Part shown: positions 35,910-48,411 of the stretch, one piece after another | Numbering within the stretch: position 1 is the first letter of the stretch | Layout: every line of letters starts with the position of its first letter | Assembly (NCBI GenBank): GCA_002197995.1 | Contig: NGZR01000008.1 | Span: 62,001 to 126,000 of the forward strand | Direction of reading: 5' to 3' | Source of the DNA: Gaeumannomyces sp. JS-464 | Lineage: Eukaryota > Ascomycota > Sordariomycetes > Magnaporthales > Magnaporthaceae | DNA: 64,000 nucleotides | Position numbers and translations under genes: made by a program | The notes under the pieces: model-generated | Databases searched by the model: none | What the model saw: only the letters and a program-made list of their open reading frames with translations | What the model was told of the DNA's origin: nothing

Positions 35910-37713
35910 GCTTGAATGGGCGTGACGGCGACGACTGACCAAAGACGGCCGAGCCGGGCCTTCCCTGCCACAGGTATCTTCGCAGCTCACGTCGCTGCGC
36001 CACGACGGCGAGCCGGCCCCGGGTCGCAGCACATGGACTGCGGCTACAACATCGAGGTCTCGCGCGCCTCGGCCACGCGCGGCTCGATGCCGCCGCTGCA
36101 GGTGCCGTACGGCGCTGAGATGGGCCCTCACGGCGCCATGATGCCGGCCTTCCAGCCGCGCGCGTCGACGGGCAGCACCAGCAGCTACTACGGCGGCGGC
36201 GGGAGCAGCAGCACCGCCAGGTCGACGCCCGCCACGACGGCGGCGTCGGCGTCGGCCTACAACTACGGCTGGAGCACAACGGCGCCCACGGGCGACTACG
36301 AGGAGTACTACTCGCGAGACGCAGGGATTCAGCAGCCGTACTACCCGATGGAGACGGTCATGGGTTATGCGCCCTGGTCGGCCGCAGGGTCTGGCGCCGC
36401 GTCCCGGAGCAGGTCGTCAGGGACGGGCAGCATGTATGTTCACACCCGCTACTATCACCCCCAGCACATGTTCCCGCACCCAGCCCCTGCCCGCCACGGC
36501 CCCAAAGGCAGCAGCACCGCAGAGGTCCCCAGCGGTGATGCTGCTCCCCAAGCCGTGGACCTGCTCCACCGTCGCGCCGCGAGTGCCGCTGGCGCGCCGG
36601 TAGTGGTCCAGCACCACCACCACCACGTGCATCCTGCCCAACAAGTTGCCATGACCCCTGCCCAGTACTGCGCCATGCAGCCCCGCTCGTCAGTCCAAGC
36701 CCCTTTCCCTCGTGCCATGTCCACTGCCATCACCATCACTGTTCTGCCGTCCATGCCGCTGCTCCCTTTGCAATGCACCGAGACGGGCTCCGGGGCGCTG
36801 TGCCCTTGGCCTCCGAGCTGCTGTCGTCGCTTTCTCCCACTGCTGCACTGCCCACCATCCACGGTCTCATGGCCATGGAGTCTGACCTGTCCGCCTTTGT
36901 CGACGGGGACGGCAGCATCAGCAGCTGCAATCGAGGATCTGTCAGTGTCGAGACGGTGGCATCATGTCGCAGCCCCGAGCCTGTGGGCTCGTTGCTCGAG
37001 GTGTCGCCGCCGCCGTCACCGCCAGAGCCGACGATCAAGAAGGAGAAGGACTGCTCGGAACTGGGCGGCGGCGGCAGCAGCAGTGGCAGCAGTGGCAGCA
37101 GTGGCAGCAGTGGCATCAAACCCTCGGCGGCCAAGAAGCACACGCATCGGCGAGACGCGGCAGATCCGCAAGACGAAGAACAAGACCACAGGCGCGCCAA
37201 GAAGGCTGCTAACCACCCTCACCCGTCTCCTGCAGAGAGTCACTGCGCGGTGCCGGCTCTGGCGTCGACCTGGTCGGCGGCTACGAGTACAGCAGCAGCC
37301 CCCACGACTCGACCTCGTCGACGTCGACGTCGGCCTACGCCGGCAGCAGCGGCAACGGCAGCGGCAGCAGCAGCGGCCGGCGGTCCTCGACGGCCGCCGC
37401 CAGCGGCCAGCCCTACATCCCGCTGCCCACGCCGCCGCAGCACCACGCCAGCAGCGGCAGCAGCCACCTGTCGTCGTACGCCTACGGCTCCTACGGCGGC
37501 GCCTCCTCCTCGTCGTCGTCGTCGTACCACCACGGCCAGCAGCAGCACCACGGCGGCAGCACCGGCGTGCACACCATCAGCAGCCCCTACGGCAGCGGCA
37601 GCGACCATGCCCACCATGCCATGCCACGCACGCCGCCACCCCACGCCGCCTCGGGCGCCAGCACTCCGTCGGGCTCGGGTGGCCACCGCGCCTCTGTCGG
37701 CGGCCGGCGCTAG
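35618..37713 (+). CDS. Zn(II)2Cys6 transcription factor, frame broken in several places
   Basis: Fungal binuclear-cluster regulator. Exon 1 is 35618-35671 (MSDGQSDDMPPRKRIAVA); exon 2 is 35760-35867 with the cluster CGRCRKRKIRCSGD...CTNCKTANADGC (six Cys present; the third and fourth are separated by a longer loop than usual); exon 3 starts at 35974 (VSSQLTSLRHDGEPAPG). Splice sites GTATGC..AAAG and GTAAGG..ACAG fit. After EPAPG the frame moves at a GGG run (36021-36023) to one reading MDCGYNIEVSRASATRGSMP and Ser/Tyr/Gly-rich sequence. Near 36.65-36.77 kb it passes to the frame with HGLMAMESDLSAFVDGDGSI and SPPEPTIKKEKDCSELG. The C-terminus (GQPYIPLPTPPQHHASS...GGHRASVGGRR, stop 37711-37713) is in a third frame, entered at or after an acceptor-like site at 37235 with a CTAAC branch motif. 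Each shift equals one missing base; some may be introns. Target genes unknown. Confidence 0.75.
37076..37114. repeat. (CAGCAGTGG)n coding minisatellite
   Basis: Short tandem repeat inside the transcription-factor gene, encoding Ser/Gly units. Confidence 0.8.
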
Positions 37714-38386
37714 TGGCGGGCGACTGACATTGCGCTCCTTTCAGTTTTGCATCGCTCCTTTTCCCCTCCCCTTGGATGAGATGCCGTCATGCAGCCCATG
37801 GCCCTTCCCCTCAGCTCCCACACCTCCAGCCTGCCTGCCCGCCTACCCACCCACCCACAGCACACCCCATGCGCCCAACTAGCATGAACGCTTTTTTATT
37901 TTTCCAACGCTCCCTTTGGCTTATCTTTGTGCCTCCCACATCCGACCCCGCACTCGTTCAGCTGTTTGCTTGTTTCCTTGTTTACTTCACACCCCCACCC
38001 TCCTCCTGCGCCCGAGATGCCCGCCATGTAGCCCGCTCCCGTTTTCGTCCTTGTTCGAATTCGAGGCCCTAGTTCTTCATGCCGGCAGCCGAGCCGTCTG
38101 TGGCGGGGTCCCGTCTGGTAATATTGCACCCTGTACTTTTCTCGCCAGCATTTGTTTGCCTCCGTCCTCCGTACCTTCTCCCCCTTGTTCCCGACGAATC
38201 CCACCCCGTTGGCGGCAGGCAGCCTGAGCATGCATTTCGCGCATCACTTGCCTTTCAGCAGCCCCTGCTTTTCTGTCCATCACTTCCATTTCCTGTCATT
38301 TATTACTTCCTGCTTTCCCGTACTCGTGCATTTGTGAGACACTCGCTTCTTCACTGTCCTTTTGCTGCCGCCGGCAGCGTCCAGAA

Positions 38387-38412
38387 CCCCCCCCCCCCCC
38401 CCCCCCCCCCCC
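38387..38412. repeat. Poly-C tract, 26 bases
   Basis: Uninterrupted C run read directly. Confidence 0.95.
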
Positions 38413-40359
38413 TAACCACTACCAACACGACAGGACTCTGCATGGGCTGCCTGCGTCTTGCGTCGCTGGTTGGATGGCAGTTCTGTTTCCGGGATTTTCG
38501 TGCTCCCCATCCACCAGCCCCAGCCACTTCCACAACCCACCCACTCGGATCCCACGCCAGCATCGGCCTGGGAGATTTGTGGCTGTCTCGGGCCTCCATC
38601 CCCTGCCTTGCCTACGCCAGCTACTGGCGTGCCCCTGTCGTACCCTGGATCACGACAGCATCCGCCGCGGCGATGGAACCGCTAGCACCAGGCGGCTACT
38701 ACTACTTGCTGCTGCTCTCGACTCTTCCATCTGAGATAGCCCCCCACCATCTACGGGCTCGTGTCCCACCAAACACACACGGCGAACACGGCGTTCCTAC
38801 ACCCACCCCCACGTCCCTCTTCCTGGCAGGCAGCCAGACAAACAGCAGATACGAGCACACCAAAACACCCACACACGCAGGTACCAGAAACCGCTCGGCG
38901 CCACTGCCTCCCGAAACCACGGATCGGCCTTCTGCATGGACACGAGACACGAAACGCAAGCCCACAACCACCCAGCGCAGGGCGGGCCGTCATCAGAGAA
39001 TCGGGCGCCACAAATCTGGCCCTGAAACAACACACCGGTCCCGAGAGGTAACCCAACCTTGGCCAAGGCTCATCTCATTGGCTGCCTGGGTTTCGTTGCT
39101 TCGAGCTCGGCTGGCATCGGGCACGTGGTTGGGCCTCTGTCTCCCTCTCTCTCCCCTTCTCTCTCTGCCTATGACTCTTTGGGCTCCCGTCGGCGCGTCC
39201 CGTACCGGGCACCATTTCATCAGACAACGCTTGCGCCGTGCTGGCAAGATGATCAATCCCTCCAAGTCACCCAGACGGCCTCGCCGGACCACCACGTCGA
39301 CACACAAACCTACACATACACATACATATCCACCCACCCATACCCACCCGCACATTCATTCGCCTGGCCCTCCTTGGACCTCGCCTCCCTCCGAACGGAC
39401 CATGCCAGCAGAGCAGAGTAATTGACAGTCTGCTCGCACATTTCCTACCACATCCTGCCAGTTTTCAGTTGGGCATCCTGAAGCCACCGCTATGACGTCG
39501 TCGAGCCCCCATTTCTGCTTCCTCGGCTGGCTGATCGACACGCAGCCGGTAAGCCAAACTGTCAAGGAAGCACCAGAACCCCTCCCATGGCGACACGCAA
39601 AGCCAACAAGCGACAAGGGGGACCGTCACACGACGTGAAGGTGCGACGTCACCGCAGCCACAGAACAGGGCCTGCCCGCCTTTCCTGTTTGCCAGCCGGA
39701 GAGGGCAGCAGCGCCGTCAACGGGCGCGCTGCGGCGAATATGCACACCCATTCCTGGGTCGCCCTCGGAGAAAAGTCCTGTCAGATTTAATCTAACATGC
39801 GCCAACCCGCAGCCGCCAGCCCGGACACGAGGGCCCTGTCAGGGAAATGTGACAAGACCAGTTGGCAGCTCGCAACGGGCGTCATGGTCCCTTGACATAT
39901 GCCCGAAGCCGTGTCACACACATGTACCTTGCCAAGCTCCCTCCTCCCAGCAGGAAAGGGTAAAAAGGAGGACCGGACATTTTTACCCCGATTGAACAAG
40001 ACGCTGCTGGAGCCCGAGAGAAAGTGATTTCAACGTTGCATCGCGCCATACGCAGCCAATCCAGCAGCATCAGCAACAGCAACACACGCCCAACCCCCGG
40101 AACTCCGAGGCGTTTCCCAACCGTCGCTTCCTGCCGCCCTCGCTCCCACCCGGAGACCTCTTCGCACGCCCAGCAGCGTCGGGGCAGCGGCCTCCTCCTT
40201 CCATCTCCGGCTCGTCCCTCTATCGGAACGTCCTGCAGGACACAGCCACAGTCCCCGAGAGCTGCTGCCGGCCCCCTCCCACATGTCGTGTAACCAACCA
40301 AAAAGGACACGAACCACCCCAAACTCGGCTCGTCGTGTTCATCGTTGGGGCTTGTGTCT

Positions 40360-40384
40360 AGCCAGCCAGCCAGCCAGCCAGCCC
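40360..40384. repeat. (CCAG)n microsatellite
   Basis: About six CCAG/AGCC units in noncoding sequence. Confidence 0.9.
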
Positions 40385-42505
40385 TGGAGAGGGGAGAGCC
40401 GGGCCTGGTCTCCGTGCGCTGGCCACGATTCGCTCCACGTGGTGGTCACCCCTTCACACCGGCATGCCTCTCTCAACGGTCCCCCAAGCAAACCCACCAA
40501 CCGCGTCGACTCGCCCGCGTGTCTTTCAGCTGGGACTGCGGTCCCGAGATGATGAGTCACCCATGCCCAATGGGTCTACCCCTCAAGTCTTCTCGAGGTG
40601 CCCACTCACTCTACCCTTGGTTCCCCCAGGACGCGCCTGCTGTCACCAGGCGCCCCCTGGAGAAGCCGGCCACGCAGGCACATCCCTCTAATCACCCCTC
40701 CTCCGATAATTGCATACGCTCTCTGCCTTTGTGCCTGCCACACCAAACCCACCTACCTACCTCTCCTACCTGTCCATCCCCGGGAACCGCCTACGGGCTG
40801 AGCCTGGTCATCAGCAACCTTCAAGCTCCATCTGAGCCGCGCTGCACGGCTTCCTCGCTTCCCCCCACAAATCTAATTTAATCTGTTGTCGTCTTTTGAC
40901 ATGTCCAGAAGCGGTCCCCTCTGCGAGGGTCTTCGCTTTGGCATTTTCCTCCCACGCCCGGCGGCCTTGTCATTACCAAAGAAGCACAGATGAGATACCC
41001 TCGGCTCGGAACATGAGCTCAGCATTCCTTTTATTTTATTTTTTCTCTTTCATCAAGACCACAAGAGGAGGATTCAAACAAGGAATTCACGCGTCATGAA
41101 CAAACAAACACGGCGGCAATACCCATGGCGGCGTGGAGTCTTGACAAGATGAGAGGGGGGCACATTGATGCCCTGGAGACTCCAGCCACCTGAAGATTTT
41201 TTTTCCCTCTTCGTCTTTTCTACCAACCTCGGTCATGGTCTACACAACGAGCCCAAGACCCTTGTCGACATCTCTTCACCATACATACTCGGGTGAGTTG
41301 GGACTCACCTGCAACCAGAAGGCGGACGATAGCACACAAGACAAAAACCAAGACAAAAAAAGTTGAAAAGACACAAAACCAAGAAGAAAAAAGGCATAAT
41401 GGGAAAAAAACGGAGGAAGAGCAAAAGTTCTTGTTTTATCATATCTCTCTCATTTCTTTTTACCCCAGTCCTTTCCCGGTACAATATTCCATGTATTCCA
41501 CCTTTGGGACTTGTGGCATCCCGCCTCGCCGGCCAAGGCAGGATTGCACATTTTCCCCCAATTCCTTATTTCTCTCTCTCCGTATCTCGGGTCTAGACAA
41601 TACCCCACAAGAGGTATTAGGGCAACCCAACAGCACCTCAGACATGTTTCTGTTTTCAAAACCAACTTTCCCCGAGCTTCACACCCCCCCTTCTTCGCTG
41701 GCTGCTGCGAGGAGGAGAAAGGGCCCGGACTCGGGACTCGGCAGCCCGCCTGTAAAAAGTATGGCACGCATTGGCCCTCATTAATAAAGCCGCTACTCGC
41801 CTATCGGTTTCTATGCGAGTTGCAAATTTGCTCCCGGTGACTATGTGTGTGTGTGACTGTTGGCATTTCGTCCCTGGATTAACCATAGCGAGCAGCAGAC
41901 GAGAAGCACAGTATATGGCAGGTGGTTTTTCTCTACCATGGGACTACCAAAGCCGCGACGGCACCTGAGGAATTACATGGAGTCAAAAGGCTGCCTGTTG
42001 CCGCGAATGACAACAACCCTCTCAGGGAGTCCCAAAGGAAAAAAACTACCCGAGGCAGCACGGCGACTGCCGGCGTGCAGCTGGTGAGAGCTATCCTCCC
42101 ATCTTGTGTCTAGGTATCAACAAGAAACACGCCCTTAATGAGTAAGGACGGGAAGACTGTGGGGAAAAGGACAAGTGGACTTGTGAAAATGGCGGAAAAA
42201 AACATCACGAGTAGGAAGAATTGAGTGCCACCATGGAAACATGACCCTGAAGAGCGAGAGAAGCCTATGCCAGACCCCCCGTGAAAAACCCGGAACACCA
42301 TCGCAGGCGAGAAAAGAAAATAAACAAACAGTGAATACATAGACAAAAAACATGACCCATTTAGTCACAACGACATCTTTTCCAGAGGCTTGTCGAGGCT
42401 TTCTACCTCCGTTGAGAGTGCCTACTTCTCACAAGGATCCCAGTCTTCCAGCACGATTCCTGGCTCGTCTAGGGGCTGATGGGTCCATTCGGATTTCCTG
42501 TTTCT

Positions 42506-45500
42506 CTAAGACGAGGACGACGGCGGCGGTGCCATTGACGAGACCCTCTTTGTGGCCCGCGACGATCCACCGAGTACCGAGACGGCGCTCCTGGCCCGTG
42601 TAGGCACGCTGGCGCCCCTCAGGCCCGCCCTGGGTTCCCGCGAGGCGGCCTTGCGCGTCGCTACTGCATAGCCCAGGCTGTTGCGCGCGCTGCCCCGTCG
42701 GGACGCAGACGCCTCGTAGTCCTCGTCCACGTCGTCCTCGGCATAGTCTTCCTCGTAAATGGGCTCAGGGCTGCTCGACAAGGTGATGATATCGGCATCG
42801 GGAGGAGGGCAAGACGGGGCGACCTTCTTGGCGGTGCTCCTGCCAAAGCATGTTCCCTTAATGGCACCTCTGGCCGAGTGCGAGGGCGGCGAGACAGACG
42901 CTGCAAAGCTGGTCGGTTCCGTCTTGACATTCTCCTTTTTGACCTGCTGGGACAGCAGGTCGGTCTCCACAGAGGTCAGCGGTTGGTTGTTGCTTTGCTT
43001 AATGAAAGACGGCGCCTCGTCCTGCCCGGCGCGCAAGGCGTCTTGGTCAGCATCAGCCTCGTCTTCAGAGGCGTCGAGCAGCCTCATTGCTTCCTCGTAC
43101 TCGGCATCGCCCTTGGCAGCCTGCGCCGACTTGGCGCGTAGAGTTGACTGCTGCGCCGTCCTTGACGGCGACTGAGTGTTGCGCGACGTCGAACACGTAA
43201 ACCACAGAGTGCTAATCGATGGCAGAGACGACGATGAACTGGACGGAGCTGAACCCACCGCATCTTTGCCCGACTTGACTGGCGTCTGCGGGTCCTGGTC
43301 CGTCTCGTGCTTGCTGAGCTTGCTGGCTCGCGGAGTCGCGACATGGTCCTCGTTCTCGCCGTCCGTGTCGACGGCATTGCTGAAGGCATCCGGCGCCATG
43401 TCCACGTTGTCGTCCCCGTCAGGCTGTCGACCGCTGCGGACGCTTCCGACTGACGACGAAGGGACGTGGAGCTGAGGGTAGCTCACTTGCTGCGAGGCAA
43501 CTTCACCCGTGGGGCTGAGGACAGCATCGCTGATCAACTGACGCGAAGGGCTGTCCGAGTCATCCGCCGGCTGACACGGGGAGAAGCTGTACTGCCCAAT
43601 GGGGGCCACAGCATGCATCGTACCAAGCACCGGTCCACTGGTGAGCGCGTTCGCATTCGTGGCAGCACTATTTGTGGAGGAGTTGGCAGTGATGAGCTCG
43701 TCGTCATCCAGCATGAGCGCGTCGCCGTCGCTGGGAATCTGGGCCGGCCTGGGTGGGGCGCGAGGTTGAAGAGCCCGAGGCAGCGCCCTGGTTTGTGTCA
43801 GGAACGCACGAATCCGGGGCCTTGACACCCTGCTCTGCTTGGTTGTCGGGCTTGCCCTTGGTGGCCGACCTGCCCTCGGCGGTGGTGTCGTCCATGTTCC
43901 GCAGCGCCTGGCTGTCAGGCACCACGACGGAACCATCCACCTGCTCCGAGACGCGGAGGTTGGTGGGCCTAGGCAAGAGGGCCTGGCTGTCCAGGGTCGC
44001 GGGCTCGTTGTCGAAGTTGGTCATGGGGGCTTGCCGGATGCGAGGCTCGATCATGTCCACGACGGCCACGGTGCGCCAGCCTTCGCTCCAGGCCTTCTCT
44101 GCCTCGGGATCTGGCTCGTCGTCGTCGGAAAGGTCGGGCGGGTCAAAGATTCTATATTTCCGCCTGCCTGTGTCCTCGTCGAACTGCTTCGCGAAGTCAT
44201 CCATACCACGGTCTCGCTTGGCCATCATCACATCCAGCGTCCGGTGGTCTTCGTTCACCCTGCCAATGACAGCGGTGACGTCGGCTATCTGCGGCTGCCA
44301 CTGGGTTGCCTCAGAAAGCAACCACTTCTTCCAGGTGATGACCATGGACGGTTGGGCGTCGCTTATGTGGAAGTCAGGGAGGGTGGTGAGGTCCGAAGGC
44401 AGCGATGGGAGATCGTCCCAGTCGGTCAGCTGGCTGTCGGCAACCGATGTCTCGTGAGCAGCATCAGCATCCTTATCGCCGATGTCCACGTCGTCGTAGT
44501 TCAGCGCCTCCACCGTCTCCTCGGGCTCGTCCGCGAACTTGAGCTTCTTGCCGGAGCGCCTGCCGCCGTCGTGGTCCTCCTCGTAGTAGTCGGACCGGGC
44601 AGGTTGCTTCCTCTTGCGGTGCGAGCGCTGCGAGGGATCCCAGCGCTGGACGAAGGGGAAAGGTGGCTCGCTTAGCGCCACCTCTTCCCCGGCACACTCG
44701 ACCGCGTGGTAGTCGATCCTAGTGCTCCACGCGTCGGCGTCGTCGCTGCTGCCGGGAGAGGCTGGCCCCGCGCCTGGGGCGGCAGCGGCGGCAGAGGCGG
44801 GCTCCAGAGGCGGGTTTCCATCCGGACCAGCGACTGAAGGGAGCGGGGCAGGGGTCTCTGGGCCGCAACCAATCGCGGCCAGCAGCGCCTTCTTGCGGTC
44901 TTCCAGCATGCTATTCTTAAGCAGCATGTTCTTAGCGCGCCGCCGAGCATTGCGGTTCCGAGTCTTAGTCATCCCCTGTCCAGGTGCTCCACGCGGCTCC
45001 CGTGTCTCGTCCTGCTCCGGAGCCGCCGATCCCGCCACCAGCTGCTGCTCGGCATCTCGAGGTTGCAAGATGCCCGAGTCGGCAGTGGCGGCTGGCGTGC
45101 CGGCGGGAGGCCGGGCTGACAGCTCCTCTGGCTGCCCGTCGTCGGACGAGCCGCTGTCGGAGTCGCCCGAGCTGCTCGAGTCGTCTGAGCTGCTCTCCTC
45201 CTCGCTCTCTTCCCCGCTCTCGGAGCTGCTGTCGGAGCTGCTGTCGGAGCTGCTCTTAGCGCTGCCCTCTTTCTCGCTGGAGCCGCCATCCGACGCTGGA
45301 CTCTGGACTGCGGCTTCTTGGTCGTCGTCAGAGTCGCCGTCCCCTGAGTTGTCGGGGGCGACCGAGCCAGGTCCACCGCTCCCAACCTCGTCAGAGGTGG
45401 GGAGATGTGTCTGGTCGGCAGCCTCGAGTTGGTCCTCGCTGTCGTCACTGCTGTCGCTGTCATGGGCCGAGTCGCCTGAACTCTCATCGTCGTCGTCGTC

Positions 45501-47000
45501 TGAGTCGGCATCGTCATCGCTCTCGGACTCGGCCGACTGCCCTGTGGCGCCGGGCGATCCAGACGGGCTGTCATATGCGGTTGAGCCAGAGAGGGATTGC
45601 GTTTCCTGGGCATCGCCAGCCTCGGACTCGCCGTCCGGCTCGTTCTCCGACTCGTCGCCCTCAGAGGCAGAGCCGCCCGTCTCGGGTGTGTGCTCCCCAC
45701 CATACGAAGCATACTCGGACTCGTTGTCGGCATCCTCGCAGTCAGCCTCATCTTGGGGTCCTGGCGAGGTCAGGAGCCTCGGACGGCCGCGCGCGGCATC
45801 TGCCATGTGCCCAAGCGCAGTGCCATCACCGATGGATCCGGGAGGCAGGCCGTGCTGGTCGTAGTAGCGCACAAGAGAGCCCACACTATCGGCATCCGAC
45901 TCGTGCATGTCCACATCTTGGGCCAAGGCAGGAGTCCCGGATTCTTGCATACCACTGGGGCGCTCACGTGCAGTCTGGTGCTGCGGAGACGCAGCTGCGC
46001 CCCTGATTCTGGCGCGGTAGTGGCGCTTTACCCGGCGGTAGCTGACCTGAGGCACATGGCGTTTCTTAAGCCACTTGAAGATTTTGCGTGCGATGTAGGA
46101 GCCGTTGCGAGCGTGGCATTTGCGAAAAGCGCGGTCGAGAATGGCTTGGGTTGCGCCAGGGAATGCGACGGCGATGCTGGACTTGAGGTCGACGATAGCG
46201 GCATCGGAATCACTCTCATTGTCCGTGTCATTCTCGGCGGCCTCGGCGGGCTGGCCATGCTCATCAGTGGGAGAGAGCGATGACGAGGCGAGCGATGCCT
46301 GTGGAAGGCGAATACCCGCATCCTCCTCGCCATTGTCAAGCTGAAGAGCCGTCAACTCGTCGTCGTCAATCTCCGAGACGTCGTCATCAAGGTCCATGTC
46401 ACCCTCGTCACCATCATCCGAGAAGTAGTTATCTTGCTCGTCTTCCTCCTCAAGATAGGAGGGAGGCTCTCCATTCTGGGTGAGTTGGAGAGGCTGAAAG
46501 TCTTGATCCTCGTCTTCGTCCTCGTCCCAGTCGTCCTCGGCCGCCGGGGAGGCTGGGTCCTGGGCGAGGAGCCTGCGACGTTTGCGGGGTGGGATCTCGA
46601 TGGCAGGGCGATCGCGAGACTGGCGCAGCACAGGGCGGCCGAAGGGGACGCCGTCGATCAGGTGTCTGCCGTCGCGGCTAATCTGGTGTCTGCCGCTGAC
46701 GCGACGTTTCTTGAGGTCGGGATTCAGCAGCGGGCGGATGTAGACCTCCTCGTCCTGCTTGAGAATGGAGGCCACAGGCTGGAAGTGCAGCGCCTCGAAG
46801 GCGCCTCCAGCCGGGTTGCGAAGCTCGACGGTGTAGTCGTCGAGGCCCCAGTCGACGGACTCGAGAGGGACCGTGGCATTGACGAGCTCGAGGAATTGTG
46901 CGATGGTCGGGTCATCGTCGAGGGGGACGCTGAACAGAACACGCGTGTCGGGCAGGCCATGGCGTCTAACCACCAGCCGGAGTCGCATGCTGTTCGCCAT
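42506..47000 (-). CDS. Large acidic, probably nuclear protein with N-terminal ubiquitin-like/coilin-like domain
   Basis: Predicted 1,477 residues in two exons, 47000-43810 and 43748-42506, joined by a 61-bp GTGCGT..CCCAG intron that keeps frame (KAPDS-PAQIPSDGDALMLDD). The first 120 residues (MRLRLVVRRHGLPDTRVLFS, IAQFLELVNATVPLES, VYIRPLL, ISRDGRHLIDGVPFGRPVLR) form a ubiquitin-like fold resembling the N-terminus of coilin or coilin-like fungal proteins. An NLS follows (PPRKRRRL), then acidic tracts, a segment AFPGATQAILDRAFRKCHAR with WLKKRHVPQ, and a very long Asp/Glu/Ser region (SDDDADSDDDDDESSG type). Further basic clusters (RNARRRAKNMLL) and a region YRIFDPPDLSDDDEPDPEAE precede the C-terminus. 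Composition suggests a nuclear or nucleolar scaffold; biochemical role unknown. The splice is supported by frame and sites but could instead be an indel. Confidence 0.7.
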
Positions 47001-48001
47001 CGTGGATGGCAGGGAAGGCTCGGCGTAGGTGGATATCGCAGGGCGCCCCGACGAGGGCGCTGGAGATGGAGAATACGCCAGAAAGACGAAGAAAAGGATA
47101 AGAGAAACAAAATGGCGTGAGGGTATCTACAGATGCATGTAACGCTGCTGAAACCGCGCCGGATTCCAAGCAGAAAAGTACAATAGAGAAGCGAAAAAAA
47201 AAAAAGAAAGAAAGAAAAAGCAGACGGGAGGGCTGAACAAGAAACAAGGCAGAGAAAACAAAGTGAGAGGGGAAGCGCAAAGGTCGAGCTCCCAATTCCC
47301 ACCAAGAGCTGGATCGAGGTGGAAGCTACGGCCCAATCCCACCTGCACGAAGCTTTTTTTTTCCCTTGGACGCGTCTGCCACGCTCAATTGACGGGTAGT
47401 GGGGGCCGGCTCTAACTTGAAGCAGACAAGGGGTGGGGCAGAACATGGATGTATGTTCACAGCGGACGGGAGGCTGAGCTGTTGGAGATGTCCCGAGTTG
47501 TGGCTTTGTATTGCGTGCTGGCTCCTAGGTAAGCCCTCGGCAGCTGCCGTGATGGACCAGCTTCTAGACTGGCAGAGACGTTCCAGATAGTATAGAAATA
47601 CAAAAGACTTGGGGAAAAAAAAAAAGGCACATACAAAAGGCCTGGCACCTATGCAAGACTCAATGTCTGAGACCCCATCAAGAGCTGCAAGTGGCTTGCA
47701 CGCTAACACGAAGTTGATCCTTGCCCCATTAAAGAAGAGAGGGGCTGCATGCAGCAAAGACGAGCCCACCCTTGACAAAGTACCAGACCCAAACCACCAC
47801 CCAACCCCAGGTACCCTTGTACCCTCCCCAGGGTCCACGTGCTGACGCCAGTCCAGATCCCGGCGGTGGCAGCTGGTCGGAGCTGAGCGTGGTACACAAG
47901 ACGGTGCAGCCTCGGGTGCTTTTTCTTTCCCCTCGCTGGTGTTTTCGCAAACAGCGTCTCGCATACTGCGGTCTGACGTCTCACAAAATATAAAAATAAA
48001 A
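47001..48001. other. Divergent intergenic region
   Basis: Upstream of the large acidic-protein gene (minus) and of the HTH ORF and racemase (plus). A-rich patches near 47190-47215 and 47612-47625. No gene seen. Confidence 0.5.
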
Positions 48002-48238
48002 ATGGCAGGCCCACCCGTCGGCACGAAGCAGCTCACAGAGGCCGACAGGATCCGCATCCGCGCCCTCGCCTTTGACGCCGGCTACACCCAGCGCCAAATC
48101 TCCGACCGAACCGGCGCCTCGGTCCAGCAGGTCCGCCTGGCTATGAAGTGCCAGACTCCGGTGCCTCGACCCGGCCGGCCCCCCAAGGATCCATCCAAGT
48201 ACGTGACTACCGCTTCCCTGCCCCGCCGCCACTCCTGA
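48002..48238 (+). CDS. Orphan helix-turn-helix ORF, transposase-like N-terminus
   Basis: 78 codons beginning MAGPPVGTKQLTEADRIRIR. The segment LTEADRIRIRALAFDAGYTQ / RQISDRTGASVQQVRLAMKC followed by GRPPKDPSK has the layout of the DNA-binding HTH at the N-terminus of Tc1/mariner-family transposases in fungi. The coding sense probably stops near a GTACGT donor-like site at 48199. A possible second exon (acceptor about 48316, PARRKRGPRTVRTT) would overlap the racemase start in another frame. No DDE domain and no inverted repeats were seen, so this is a relic or a domesticated fragment rather than an active element. Confidence 0.4.
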   Translation: MAGPPVGTKQLTEADRIRIRALAFDAGYTQRQISDRTGASVQQVRLAMKCQTPVPRPGRPPKDPSKYVTTASLPRRHS

Positions 48239-48411
48239 GCGGGAGATTCATATACCCTGTGTGGTGGTGTGCCGCCTGCTGACTTTGTCCCTACACGCCT
48301 GCCGCCCTTGCGCAGTCCCGCGAGACGGAAAAGAGGACCGAGAACAGTCCGGACAACAGCCCTCAAGCCCCTCGGTTCGAAAGAGGACCAGGGGTCACGG
48401 CAGCAGAGGCC

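Larger units (their letters stand above)
37714..42505. other. 4.8-kb region without recognisable genes
   Basis: Downstream of the Zn2Cys6 gene and of the large acidic-protein gene (convergent). Contains a 26-base C run (38387-38412), (CCAG)n at about 40360-40384, and a 448-codon open frame (38079-39425) that passes through the C run and looks spurious. No tRNA or other RNA gene was seen. Confidence 0.5.

Noticed and set aside
38079..39425. 448-codon open frame on the plus strand
   Set aside because: It runs through a 26-base C tract (poly-Pro), has no family signature and a composition typical of low-complexity noncoding DNA. Long stop-free stretches are common in this C-rich sequence.
43704..43810. 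Frameshift in the large acidic protein
   Set aside because: A 61-bp intron with a GTGCGT donor and a CCCAG acceptor restores the frame exactly, so a spliced gene was preferred over an indel.
44722..45864. 380-codon plus-strand ORF, almost pure Ser/Pro/Ala
   Set aside because: It is the antisense shadow of the Asp/Glu/Ser tracts of the large acidic protein.
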